From NCBI GenBank assembly GCA_019689515.1, contig JADGHI010000139.1:1-8560 (forward strand): a stretch of DNA of 8,560 nucleotides, written 5' to 3'. The notes beneath the pieces are model-generated. The model did no database searches. It saw only the letters and a list, made by a program, of their open reading frames with translations, and was not told where the DNA came from. Within the stretch, counting starts at the first letter, position 1, and the number at the start of each line of letters is the position of its first letter. Source of the DNA: Acetobacteraceae bacterium (GTDB lineage Bacteria > Pseudomonadota > Alphaproteobacteria > Acetobacterales > Acetobacteraceae). The position numbers were made by a program, and so were the translations under genes. Below, piece by piece: positions 1-6,882 of this stretch.

Positions 1-1146
1 GAGGCGCTGCGGGCCCTGGCCGACCTGCGCGGCACGGTGCTCGCGCTGGCGGAGCGCCACGCGGCGGTGGTGATGCCGGGCTACACCCACGCGCAGCACG
101 CCCAGCCGGTGACCTTCGGCTACTGGCTGCTGGCCGCGGCGGATGTGCTGGCGCGCGATCATGCGCGGCTCGCGGGCGCGCTGGCGCGGGTGGACCTCTG
201 CCCGCTCGGGGCCGGGGCGCTGACGACGACGGCCTTTCCGCTGGACCGCGCGCTGACCGCCGAGCTGCTCGGCTTCGCCGCGCCGCTCGAGATCGCCTAC
301 GACGCGGTCTCCTCGCGCGACGACGCGCTGGAGGCGGCCGGGGCGATGGCGGTGCTGGCGACCTTCCTCTCGCGGCTCGCGACCGACCTCTACGCCTGGA
401 GCACCTGGGAATACGGCTTCGTGGAGCTGGCGGACCGGCACAGCGCGGTCAGCTCGATCATGCCGCAGAAGAAGAACCCGGTGGCGCTGGAGCACATTCG
501 TGCCGCCGCCGCCATCGTGCAGGGGGCGCTCGCCTCCGCGCTGGGCTGCGCGAAGAACACGCCCTTCGCCGACGTGAACGATGCCGTGACCGCGGTGAAC
601 GAGCCGGTGATGGACGCGGCGCTGCGCATGCGGCGGATCCTGACGCTCGCCAACGAGGTGCTGGAGGGACTGACGCTGCGGCCCGAACGCATGGCGCGCG
701 CAGCGGCGGAAGGCTTCGGCAGCGCGACGGAACTCGCCGACGTGATCGTGCGCGAGACGGGGATGAGCTTCCGCATGGCGCACAACGTGGTGGCGACGGT
801 GGTGCGCGAGGCCGTCGAGGCCGGGCGCAGCGCCGAGGTGATCCGCAGCGCCGATCTCGACGCCGCGGCGCAGGCGCTGTTCGGCCGGCGGCTAGGACTC
901 AGCGAGGAGGCGGTGGCGCAGGCGCTCGACCCGGCGCGCAACGTGGCGGTGCGCACGGTGCTCGGCGGCCCCGCGCCGGCGAACATGGCGGCGATGGGCG
1001 CGGCGCGGCGGCGCGCGCTGGAGGAGGACCGGGCGGCGATCGCGGCATTCGCCGCCCGCATCGGGGACGCCCGCGCGCGCTGCTTCGCGCAGGCGCGTGA
1101 GATGGCTCAGTCCGGGCGGATCACCTCCGGGCAGGCGTCATCGTAG
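1..1146 (+). CDS. Argininosuccinate lyase-like protein (5'-truncated by window edge)
   Basis: The frame is open from base 1 to TAG at 1144-1146, giving 381 residues. About 100 or more N-terminal residues are missing, since family members are usually 450-500 aa. Seen: the fumarase/aspartase-superfamily signature SSIMPQKKNP at window residues 151-160, whose serine loop supplies the catalytic base in the family; an MPGYTHAQHAQPV motif near residue 25 (ASL has MPGYTHLQ.AQP); and DAVSSRDDALE near residue 101 (ASL has SLDAVSDRDF). It would cleave a C-N bond releasing fumarate from an N-succinyl-type substrate in the cytoplasm. The usual ASL segment KDMQEDKEP is replaced by FADVNDAVTAVNEP, so arginine biosynthesis is doubtful and a catabolic paralogue is possible. 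The 3' end overlaps the end of the convergent acyl-CoA synthetase gene by 40 bases. Superfamily assignment is firm; the substrate is unknown. Confidence 0.85.
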   Translation, partial: EALRALADLRGTVLALAERHAAVVMPGYTHAQHAQPVTFGYWLLAAADVLARDHARLAGALARVDLCPLGAGALTTTAFPLDRALTAELLGFAAPLEIAYDAVSSRDDALEAAGAMAVLATFLSRLATDLYAWSTWEYGFVELADRHSAVSSIMPQKKNPVALEHIRAAAAIVQGALASALGCAKNTPFADVNDAVTAVNEPVMDAALRMRRILTLANEVLEGLTLRPERMARAAAEGFGSATELADVIVRETGMSFRMAHNVVATVVREAVEAGRSAEVIRSADLDAAAQALFGRRLGLSEEAVAQALDPARNVAVRTVLGGPAPANMAAMGAARRRALEEDRAAIAAFAARIGDARARCFAQAREMAQSGRITSGQASS

Positions 1147-2930
1147 AGCCGCGCGAGGTCGGCGGCGCGGCAGGCGAGGATGGCGCGGACGTTGAGCGAG
1201 CCCTTGTCGGTCGTCTCGCCGGCGTCGAGCGAGGGCGGCTCCGCCAGCACCAGGGCGCGCGCCACGCGGCGCGAGGCGGCGGCGCCCGACGCGGCGTTCA
1301 TCCGCGCAAGGCGCTCGCGCAGCTCCGCGACATGGCCCGCATCCGCCGCCGCGGTCGGGTCGGCCGGGAAGATCAGCAGCCCGACATCGTCGCGGTCGGA
1401 GCCGACCACGACGACATCGCGCACCAGGCCCGCGAGCGCCGTCAGCGCCCGTCCGCGCAGCTCTGCGGCGTTGACCCGCGTGCCGGTGGCGAGCTTGAAG
1501 TCCTCCACCAGCCGCCCGTCGAAGCGCAGGCCGAGATTCGGGTCGGACTCATCCACCCAGGTCGCCGCGTCGCCGGTGCGGAGGAAGCCCTCCTCGTCGA
1601 ACGCCGCGTCGTTCGCTTCCGGCTCGTCGAGGTAGCCGGGGAAGACCATGGGACCGCGCACACGGATCTCGGTCTTGCCTTCGACGGGCACCAGCTTGAG
1701 CTCGGCGCCGGGCAGGGGAACGCCGATGCAGCCCGTCGGCGGATCGGGCATGTGCGCCGTGGTGACTGCCGGTGCGGTCTCGGTCAGGCCCCAGGAGGAG
1801 ACCATCGGCACCTTGCGCGGCGCATGCGCGGCGGCGATGGCGGAGAGCCGCGTCCAGGCCACTTCCGGCAGCGCGGCGCCGGCGCAGAACATCAGCCGCA
1901 GGCGCTCGAAGAAGCGTTCGCGCAGCGCGGCGTCGGATTCGAGGTGCGGCAGCAGCAGCGCGTAGCCGCGCGGCACGTCGAAGCGGATCGTCGCCGCCAC
2001 CTCGCGCAGGTTGGCGAGGGTGCGCTCATGCGGCGGGCCGGGCACGGGCTTGCCCTCGTCGATCCAGAGCGTGCCGCCGAAGCGCAGCATCATGTTGAGA
2101 TTGTGGCTGGCGCCGAAGACGTGGCTCCAGGGCAGCCAGTCCAGGATCACCGGCGGCTCGCGCAGGAGGAAGGGCCAGACCTGCGCCATCTGCTGCTGGT
2201 TCGCCGCCATCATCCGGTGGGTGCCGAGCACGCCCTTGGGCACGCCCGTGGAGCCCGAGGTGAAGAGGATCTTCACCGGCGCGTCCGGGTCCACCGCGGC
2301 GATCGCGGCCTCCAGCGCCGCGCCGGGCGCGGCGTCGCCGAGCAGCGAGTCGAAGGACGTGCCGCCGCCACCCTCGCCGACCACGACCTCGGCGCGCGCC
2401 GCCTCCTCCACCGCGAGGGCGCGGGCGAAGGGCGCCGCCTGCTCGACGTAGATCAGGCGCGGGCGCAGCCTGCGCAGGATGTGGCGCAGCTTGCCGAGAT
2501 CGGCGCTCATCAGGCTGTAGGGCGGGGAGACGGCGGTGAAGGGGACGCCGATCGCCTGCGCGGCGAGCCCGATCAGCGCGTGGCGGACCGAATGGCCCGA
2601 GAGCACCGCGACGGGGCGCATCGGCCCGAGGCCGCGCGCGCGCATCGCCGCGGCGATGCGCCGCACCTGGTCCGCCGCCTCGCCGAAGCTCACGCCGCGC
2701 CAGGCGCCGTCCGGGGCGCGCTCGCGCAGGAAGGGGCGGTGCGGGGCCTACGCGGCCCAGTGCCACAGCCAGTCGGTGATGCGCGGCGCATGCGGCGCCA
2801 GCGGCTCGAGCGAGCGGACCAGCCAGCCGCCGCCGGGCAGGGCGCGGCGCTCGATGCGCGGCGGAGCGAAGAGCGCCGTGGGCGTGGCGTTGTCCCCGGC
2901 AGGACCCCGGTCGCCGCCTGTCGCGTGCAT
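1107..2930 (-). pseudogene. fcs: Feruloyl-CoA synthase-like acyl-CoA synthetase, interrupted by an in-frame TAG
   Basis: This is an AMP-forming acyl-CoA ligase of the feruloyl-CoA synthase type, which would activate hydroxycinnamates with ATP and CoA. Starting at ATG 2930, preceded by a good ribosome site (AGGGAG), the frame codes 60 residues ending ITDWLWHWAA, then meets TAG (2750-2748), then continues in the same frame as APHRPFLRERAPDGAWRGVS and on to TGA at 1107. Read through, it would be 607 codons, the normal family length. Motifs in full-length numbering: A3 TSGSTGVPKG at 224-233, A5 SSWGLTETAP at 378-387, A7 LRTGDAATW at 450-458, and the C-terminal TDKGSLN with the presumed catalytic lysine near 576. 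The N-terminal block (PRIERRALPGGGWLVRS) is typical of feruloyl-CoA synthases. Internal restart at GTG 2693 would give 528 aa lacking about 79 residues; activity of that product is uncertain. Apart from the stop the gene looks undamaged, so the nonsense change is recent or a sequence error. Confidence 0.82.
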
Positions 2931-3102
2931 CGCGCTCCCTCCCCTGCCCGTGCTGTATTCGTACCGGGCCGTTACGCCGGCCCTGGCATGACGATCATGT
3001 TGCTGGCGCGGTGGTCGGCCGCAATATGGTACAGGAACCCCATTGCTGCCGCTGCGCCCGTGCCGTAGGCGCGCCGGACCCTCGCCGGTGTAGCCGGCAT
3101 CC
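2931..3102. promoter_or_regulatory. Divergent upstream region between fcs and the benzoate-CoA ligase remnant
   Basis: This region of about 170 bases separates two genes that point away from each other and should hold both promoters. It is slightly less GC-rich than the genes. It contains a short inverted repeat GGGCC-N8-GGCCC (2966-2983) and the operator-like site listed separately. A weak rightward promoter could be TTGCTG (3000-3005), 17 bases, AATATG (3023-3028), which would overlap that operator; each box matches the sigma-70 consensus at only three of six positions, so this is a suggestion only. Confidence 0.4.
3020..3033 (+). promoter_or_regulatory. Putative BoxR-type operator, site 1
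   Basis: CGCAATATGGTACA matches, at 12 of 14 positions, the reverse complement (TGCAATATGGTGCA) of the site at 4857-4870. Both lie upstream of box-pathway remnants. BzdR/BoxR regulators are known to bind sites with TGCA half-sites. Here the half-sites have drifted to CGCA and TACA, as expected if the site is no longer under selection. That BoxR binds it is inferred from position and similarity only. Confidence 0.5.
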
Positions 3103-3991
3103 CACCGGTTTTCCGGGCTGGCTTGCTGTTACCCAAGGGGCGTCGCCGCGGGTCGAGCTGATGCCGCCTCGTTCCGGCCCTGCGCCGCGCTCGGCGAAGA
3201 CGTCACCGCTGCGATCGCACTGCGCCGAGGCGAGCGCGCTTCGCCGGCAGGCTGTGCGCGGTGGGGATCGGATACGGGCAGCGGCTGGCAATGCTGATGC
3301 TCGACACGGTGGACTTCCCCAGAGCGACGGCTTGCGCTGGGAGGAACAGGTCGGCGTGGAGATCCTCGACGGCGTCGGATCGGCCGAGATGCCGCACATC
3401 TTTCTCAGTAGCCGCCCCGGCGCCATGTGCTATGGCGGTTTCGGCGTGGTGGTCCCGGGCTACGAGGCGCGCATCGTGGACGAGTATGGGCGCGAGGTGC
3501 CGGAGGGTGAGATCGACGAGCTGCTGGTGCGTGGCCCGGGAGCGGCCGAGGGCTACCGGAACCGACGCAAGAAATCCCGCCGCACCTTCGTCGGCGAGTG
3601 GACCTACACAGGCGACAAGTACCTCCGCGACGCGGAAGGCTATTACCGCTACCAGGGCCGCACCGACGATAGGTTCAAGGTGAGCGGCATCCGGGTTTCG
3701 CTCTTGAAGGCGGAGGCTGCGGTCGCCTCCCGCCCCGCGGTGCAGGAGGCGATGGTGACCGGGTGCCACAACGCGGACGGCCTGCCGAAGGCGATGGCCT
3801 TCGTCGTGCCGAAAGACGGAGAGGCAGGCGCGGACGACGCGTTGTTCGAGGCGCAGCGGGAGCATGTGAAGGCGCAGGCCGGGCCGCGGAAATGCCCGCG
3901 CTGGATCGAGGCGGTGCAGGACCTGCCGAAGACCGCGACGGGCAACATCCTGCGCTTCCGGCTGCGCGCGACAAGGAAAAAAGCCGGATGA
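3103..3991 (+). pseudogene. bclA: Benzoate-CoA ligase remnant (internal deletion, frameshifts)
   Basis: Benzoate-CoA ligase makes benzoyl-CoA from benzoate, ATP and CoA. Two parts are recognisable. An N-terminal part spans two frames: GVAAGRADAASF and GEDVT in frame 1 (about 3139-3206), then RFAGRLCAVGIGYGQRLAML through LDTVDFP in frame 3 (about 3234-3320). The C-terminal part, in frame 2 from about 3335, starts RWEEQVGVEILDGVGSAEMP, continues HIFLSSRPGA, and ends at TGA 3989-3991. The join drops the whole nucleotide-binding core, including the P-loop A3 motif; about 230 of some 520 residues are missing. The retained part has A7 (YTGDKY) and A8 (GRTDDRFKVSG), but the A10 motif reads PKTATGN, with asparagine where the catalytic lysine belongs. 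The start is approximate, set by the first residues resembling the family. Its stop overlaps the start of the next gene (ATGA), the remains of a tight operon. A stand-alone product would be inactive. Confidence 0.85.
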
Positions 3992-4854
3992 GCCCTGCCG
4001 CTCCCACGCCGCGCCGCTGCGACATCACGCTCGACGGCCGCCGGATCGAGGCCGCCTGGTGGGGGCCGGGCCCGGAGGAGGCACCGAGCATCGTGATGCT
4101 GCACGAGGGGCTGGGCTGCGTGGCGCTGTGGCGCGATGTGCCGGCGCGCATCGCGGCAGCGACAGGGCTCGGCGTGTTCGCGTACTCGCGCTTCGGCTAC
4201 GGGCATTCGGACCCGGTGCCGCTGCCCCGGCCGCTGACCTACCTGCACGACGAGGCGCGGGAGGTCCTGCCGCGCGTGCTGGACGCGGCGGGGATCCGGC
4301 GCTGCATCCTGCTCGGCCATTCCGACGGCGCCTCCATCGCCGCCATCTACGCCGGCTTGTGCCAGGATTTCCGCGTGCGCGGGCTGGTGCTGATGGCCGG
4401 ACACTTCGTGGTCGAGGAAGTCGGGCTGCGCGCCGTCGCCGAGACGAAGCGGCGCTACGAGGAGGGCGACTTGCGCGCGCGCCTCGCACGCCATCACGCG
4501 CATGTGGACGTCGCCTTCCACGGCTGGAACGGGGCCTGGCTCGACCCGCGCTTCCCGGAAGTGTTCGACCTCAGCTCCGAGCTCGCGCATATCCGGGTGC
4601 CGATGCTGCTGGTGCAGGGCGAGGCGGACCCCTACGGCACGGTGGAACAGGTCCGGGTGGTGGAGCGGGACGCCTGTTGCCCGGTGGAGACGCTGCTTCT
4701 GCCAGAGGTCGGCCACGCGCCACACCTGGAGGCGAAGGAGGCGGTGCTTGCGGCGGTGCGGGACTTCGCGACGCGGCTGTTCGGCGTTCACGAACCTGCG
4801 GGCCGCAGGCCGGGTTCGCAGGATAATGCATCTTCCGACGGCCATCTTCCTTGA
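3988..4854 (+). CDS. Alpha/beta hydrolase of the box cluster
   Basis: An intact 288-aa alpha/beta-fold hydrolase. The ATG at 3988 overlaps the stop of the ligase remnant (ATGA), a normal operon arrangement and the reason for preferring it to in-frame upstream codons that lie inside the ligase. Seen: an oxyanion-loop-like LHEGLG (38-43); the nucleophile elbow GHSDG (110-114) with Ser112; a likely acid Asp214 in GEADPYG; and the catalytic histidine His243 in VGHAPHLE. There is no signal peptide or membrane segment, so it is cytoplasmic. Hydrolases of this type accompany benzoate-CoA ligase genes in aerobic benzoyl-CoA clusters; proposed roles are hydrolysis of a ring-cleavage lactone or of a stray CoA ester, but the substrate is not shown by the sequence. 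The complete triad and clean frame are striking, as the genes on both sides are wrecked. The C-terminal ~20 residues (after FGVHEP) are low-complexity and may be a non-homologous extension. Confidence 0.85.
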   Translation: MSPAAPTPRRCDITLDGRRIEAAWWGPGPEEAPSIVMLHEGLGCVALWRDVPARIAAATGLGVFAYSRFGYGHSDPVPLPRPLTYLHDEAREVLPRVLDAAGIRRCILLGHSDGASIAAIYAGLCQDFRVRGLVLMAGHFVVEEVGLRAVAETKRRYEEGDLRARLARHHAHVDVAFHGWNGAWLDPRFPEVFDLSSELAHIRVPMLLVQGEADPYGTVEQVRVVERDACCPVETLLLPEVGHAPHLEAKEAVLAAVRDFATRLFGVHEPAGRRPGSQDNASSDGHLP

Positions 4855-4856
4855 TC

Positions 4857-4870
4857 TGCACCATATTGCA
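4857..4870 (+). promoter_or_regulatory. Putative BoxR-type operator, site 2
   Basis: TGCACCATATTGCA has two TGCA half-sites spaced by six bases, in the 62-base gap between the hydrolase stop (4854) and the boxC start (4917). A further TGCA lies at 4827-4830. Its reverse complement recurs almost unchanged at 3020-3033. TGCA half-sites are described for the BzdR/BoxR family, whose gene remnant lies downstream in this window. The best reading is an operator controlling a second transcription start for the boxC-boxB-boxA genes. Binding is inferred. Confidence 0.55.
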
Positions 4871-4916
4871 TCGGTCAGGGCGCGGAGCGCCGGCGCGCGC
4901 GTGGGGCGGGAGAGGC

Positions 4917-5358
4917 ATGGCACGCATCGGCTTCCAGACCGATCCGAGCCGCTACCGGTGCTGGGAGCCGCGCTTCGACGGGCCGGTCACGCATCTGATC
5001 CTGGACGTGGACCCCCGCAGCAGACTCCACCTCTTCTTCGGTGCGCGCACGCCGGAGGAGTTCCCCTATTTCGGCCCGCTGCAGAAGGTGCCGCGCGACC
5101 TGCTCCAGCAGGAATTGGTGTTCAGCCGCATCCCCGGCCAGCCGAAGGAATACGTGCAGGACCGCCTGTGCGCGCAAGGACCGCCTCACCGTGCTCTTGC
5201 GCAAGGACGGGACGCATCTCTACGTCTGCGGCCTGAAGGGATTGGAGGCCGGGGTGGACGGGGCGCTGGCGGAGATCCGCAGGGCGCAGGGCCTCGACTG
5301 GCCGGCGCTGCGCACGGCGATGCGGGAGCAGGGGAGACTGCATGTCGAGATCTACTGA
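4917..5358 (+). pseudogene. Chimeric remnant: start of boxC joined to end of boxA
   Basis: ATG 4917, after GGGAGAGG, begins MARIGFQTDPSRYRCWEPRF then DGPVTHLILDVDP, which is the N-terminus of benzoyl-CoA-dihydrodiol lyase BoxC (family start FQTDPSRYRHW..FDGPVATL). Near 5008-5022 it changes to LHLFFGARTPEEFPYFGPLQ, KVPRDLLQQELVFSRIPGQP and KEYVQDRL: the NADP-binding end of BoxA, the ferredoxin-NADP-reductase-like reductase of benzoyl-CoA epoxidase. A frameshift at about 5166-5176 follows (one extra base or two missing), and the rest (RKDRLTVLL, HLYVCGLKGLEAGV, RLHVEIY) is in frame 1, ending TGA 5356-5358. The BoxC enoyl-CoA-hydratase-like body, all of BoxB and the BoxA ferredoxin and FAD parts are gone. 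This is simplest as one deletion across a boxC-boxB-boxA operon. The piece has no plausible function. The family matches come from memory of conserved motifs; the BoxA match is the stronger. Confidence 0.8.
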
Positions 5359-5803
5359 TGCGGCCGCGCCGCTCGCGCCCTTCGTCCATGTCCGGCGTAT
5401 CTCCTGGGCCGACACCGACGCCGCGCGGATCGCGTACACCGCCCGCTTCCTCGACTTCGCGATGGAGGCGATCGAGGCGTGGTGGCGCGACCGCATGGGA
5501 ATCGACTGGTACGAGATGAACGTGGACCGCGGCATCGGCACGCCCTTCGTGCATGTCTCGCTCGACTTCCGCAGCCCGGTCACGCCGCGCGACACGCTGG
5601 CGACGACGGTGCGGCTCGCGCGCCTCGGCGGCTCCTCCCTGCGCTTCGCGGTCGAGGGGCGCGCGGGCGATCGGCTGGTCTATGAGGGCACATTGGTCTG
5701 CGCCTTCGTGGACGCCGCGGCGATGCGGCCGATCGGCGTGCCGGCGGAATTCCGTGCGGCGCTGGAGCGCGAGGCGGCGCTCGCGGCGGTCAGCGCGGGC
5801 TGA
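5342..5803 (+). CDS. Acyl-CoA thioesterase, 4-hydroxybenzoyl-CoA thioesterase (hotdog) family
   Basis: An intact 153-aa hotdog-fold protein, a normal length for the family. The N-terminal motif WADTDAARIAYTARFLDFAM (22-41) matches the family pattern FGDxDxAGIVYYPRYFDW. Asp26 aligns with the catalytic aspartate of Pseudomonas 4-hydroxybenzoyl-CoA thioesterase (Asp17), while the usual Gly before Ile is Arg29. It would hydrolyse aromatic or short acyl-CoA esters in the cytoplasm, plausibly releasing CoA trapped in benzoyl-CoA-type intermediates. ATG 5342 has GGGGAG five bases upstream and overlaps the boxA remnant end by 17 bases, so translation was once coupled to boxA. Its end overlaps the convergent boxR remnant by 14 bases. 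The frame is clean, so it may still be functional, but its promoter depends on a damaged operon. Confidence 0.87.
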   Translation: MSRSTDAAAPLAPFVHVRRISWADTDAARIAYTARFLDFAMEAIEAWWRDRMGIDWYEMNVDRGIGTPFVHVSLDFRSPVTPRDTLATTVRLARLGGSSLRFAVEGRAGDRLVYEGTLVCAFVDAAAMRPIGVPAEFRAALEREAALAAVSAG

Positions 5804-6696
5804 CCGCGGCGCCGACGGCCGGCCGCAGCACCGCCAGGAGGTCCCTGAGGCTCTGCTCCGGTGTGCGACCGGAGGTGTCCACCACTTGGTCGGCGCGGGC
5901 ATGGAGCGGTTCGCGGCTGGCGAGGATCGTGCGCAGCTCCCCCGTGGCGCGGCGGTTGTCGCGCATCGGCCGCGTGCCGCCCTGTTCGAGCACGCGGCGC
6001 ATGTGCTCCTCCGGCGAGGCGCGCAGCCAGACGGTGACGCAGGCGTCGAGCAGCAGGGTGAAGGTCACGGACTCGGCGACAACGCCGCCGCCGGCGGCGA
6101 TCGCGGCGGGCCGGCCCTTCGCCACCACGCGCTCCAGCGCCGCGCGTTCGAGGCGGCGGTAGCCCTCCCGGCCCTGTAGGGTGAAGATGTCGGCGAGGTC
6201 CATGCGGGCTTCCCGCTGGACTTCGCGGTCGAGTTCGATAAGGACGGCGCCGCGCCGCGCCATGCCGCGAGCTTCCGCCCGAGGGTGGGCCTCCCCGCCC
6301 CGCGCAGCCCGACGAGCGCCGTGTGCAACTGGGGCGCGCCCGCCGTATCCGAACCTGCTCCCGTCGGCAGGTGACGGGGCGGAAGGGCGTGGGCCTCCGC
6401 CAGGCGGAATTCGGGCAGGCGCGCGACGGTCTGTTCGAGCGGCAGGCGCTCGAGCGTCCGCTCCGGTCGCGACCGGTTCTTCCGGGCCCAGGGCGAGCGC
6501 CCGCGCGATCCGCCGCAGCAGCAGGATCGAGACGTTTCCGCTGCCGGCGTCGAGTTGGCGCGAGGTGGCGCCGCGTCTCGCCGCGTCGCGCCCGAAGCAC
6601 GCGCAGCCGCTCGCCGACCGCGCGGAGGCAGGCCGCCTCCTCCGGGGCGCCGCCCGGATCGCCTTCCGCCGACGGAGGCGGGCGGGAAAGGGGCAC
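5790..6696 (-). pseudogene. boxR: BoxR/BzdR-like regulator (XRE HTH + shikimate kinase-like domain), multiply frameshifted
   Basis: BoxR-type repressors join an N-terminal helix-turn-helix to a shikimate-kinase-like domain that senses benzoyl-CoA. The total length (about 302 codons from the possible GTG 6696) is normal, but the reading frame changes three times. Frame A gives AVGERLRVLRARRGETRRHL. Near 6553-6568 it shifts to QLDAGSGNVSILLLRRIARA, losing the HTH recognition-helix segment between the two. Near 6450-6475 it shifts to LERLPLEQTVARLPEFRLAE, then VGLRGAGRPTLG. Near 6245-6262 it shifts back to VLIELDREVQREARMDLADI and onward through IAAGGGVVAES, TVWLRASPEEHMRRV and VDTSGRTPEQSL to TGA at 5790. 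The Walker A reads GAGRPT where GxGKS/T is expected, so lysine and serine are replaced. The start codon is uncertain. No intact regulator can be made. It is convergent with the thioesterase (14-base overlap) and divergent from the phosphate genes. Confidence 0.8.
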
Positions 6697-6882
6697 ATCG
6701 GGGCCTGCCACGAGGAGGCATTCTATGGGTTCGCCGCGAAGGGCGGGAGATGCCGGCCGGCGGGACGCCGCGCAAGCGCCGTTGCTGCGCCCGGCCGCCG
6801 CCAGGCCGGGCGGCCCTGGCAGGTTCCGCTCGGCGCGCCACCGGGCTAAGTCTCGGCCGCAGCGCCGCCGAGAGGACTTCGC
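6697..6882. other. Intergenic region between boxR remnant and DUF47 gene
   Basis: These 186 bases separate divergent genes. I see no coding homology and no convincing sigma-70 boxes. A 9-bp stem CGCCCGGCC/GGCCGGGCG with a 7-base loop (6788-6812) is present, but no T-run follows, so it is not a clear terminator and may be chance in such GC-rich DNA. GAGAGGA (6870-6876) is the probable ribosome site for the downstream gene. Confidence 0.4.

Noticed and set aside
1332..3068. A 578-codon open frame on the plus strand
   Set aside because: It is the mirror of the feruloyl-CoA synthase gene, has Arg/His/Gly-rich shadow composition and no recognisable domain.
4791..4818. Bulged hairpin CGAACC…GGTTCG with an inner TGCGG/CCGCA stem at the end of the hydrolase gene
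   Set aside because: It lies inside the coding frame, is interrupted by a 5-base bulge and has no T-run, so a terminator call is not supported.
3103..6696. Insertion sequence or phage causing the deletions
   Set aside because: No transposase fragment, terminal inverted repeats or target duplications were seen at the junctions near 3325 or 5010. Short-repeat recombination is possible but I could not show repeats.
3103..6696. Sequencing noise as the sole cause of the broken genes
   Set aside because: Lesions concentrate in one pathway while the lyase, hydrolase, thioesterase, DUF47 and PiT frames are clean. Large deletions and lost catalytic residues are not typical read errors. Individual single-base lesions, especially the TAG at 2748, could still be errors.
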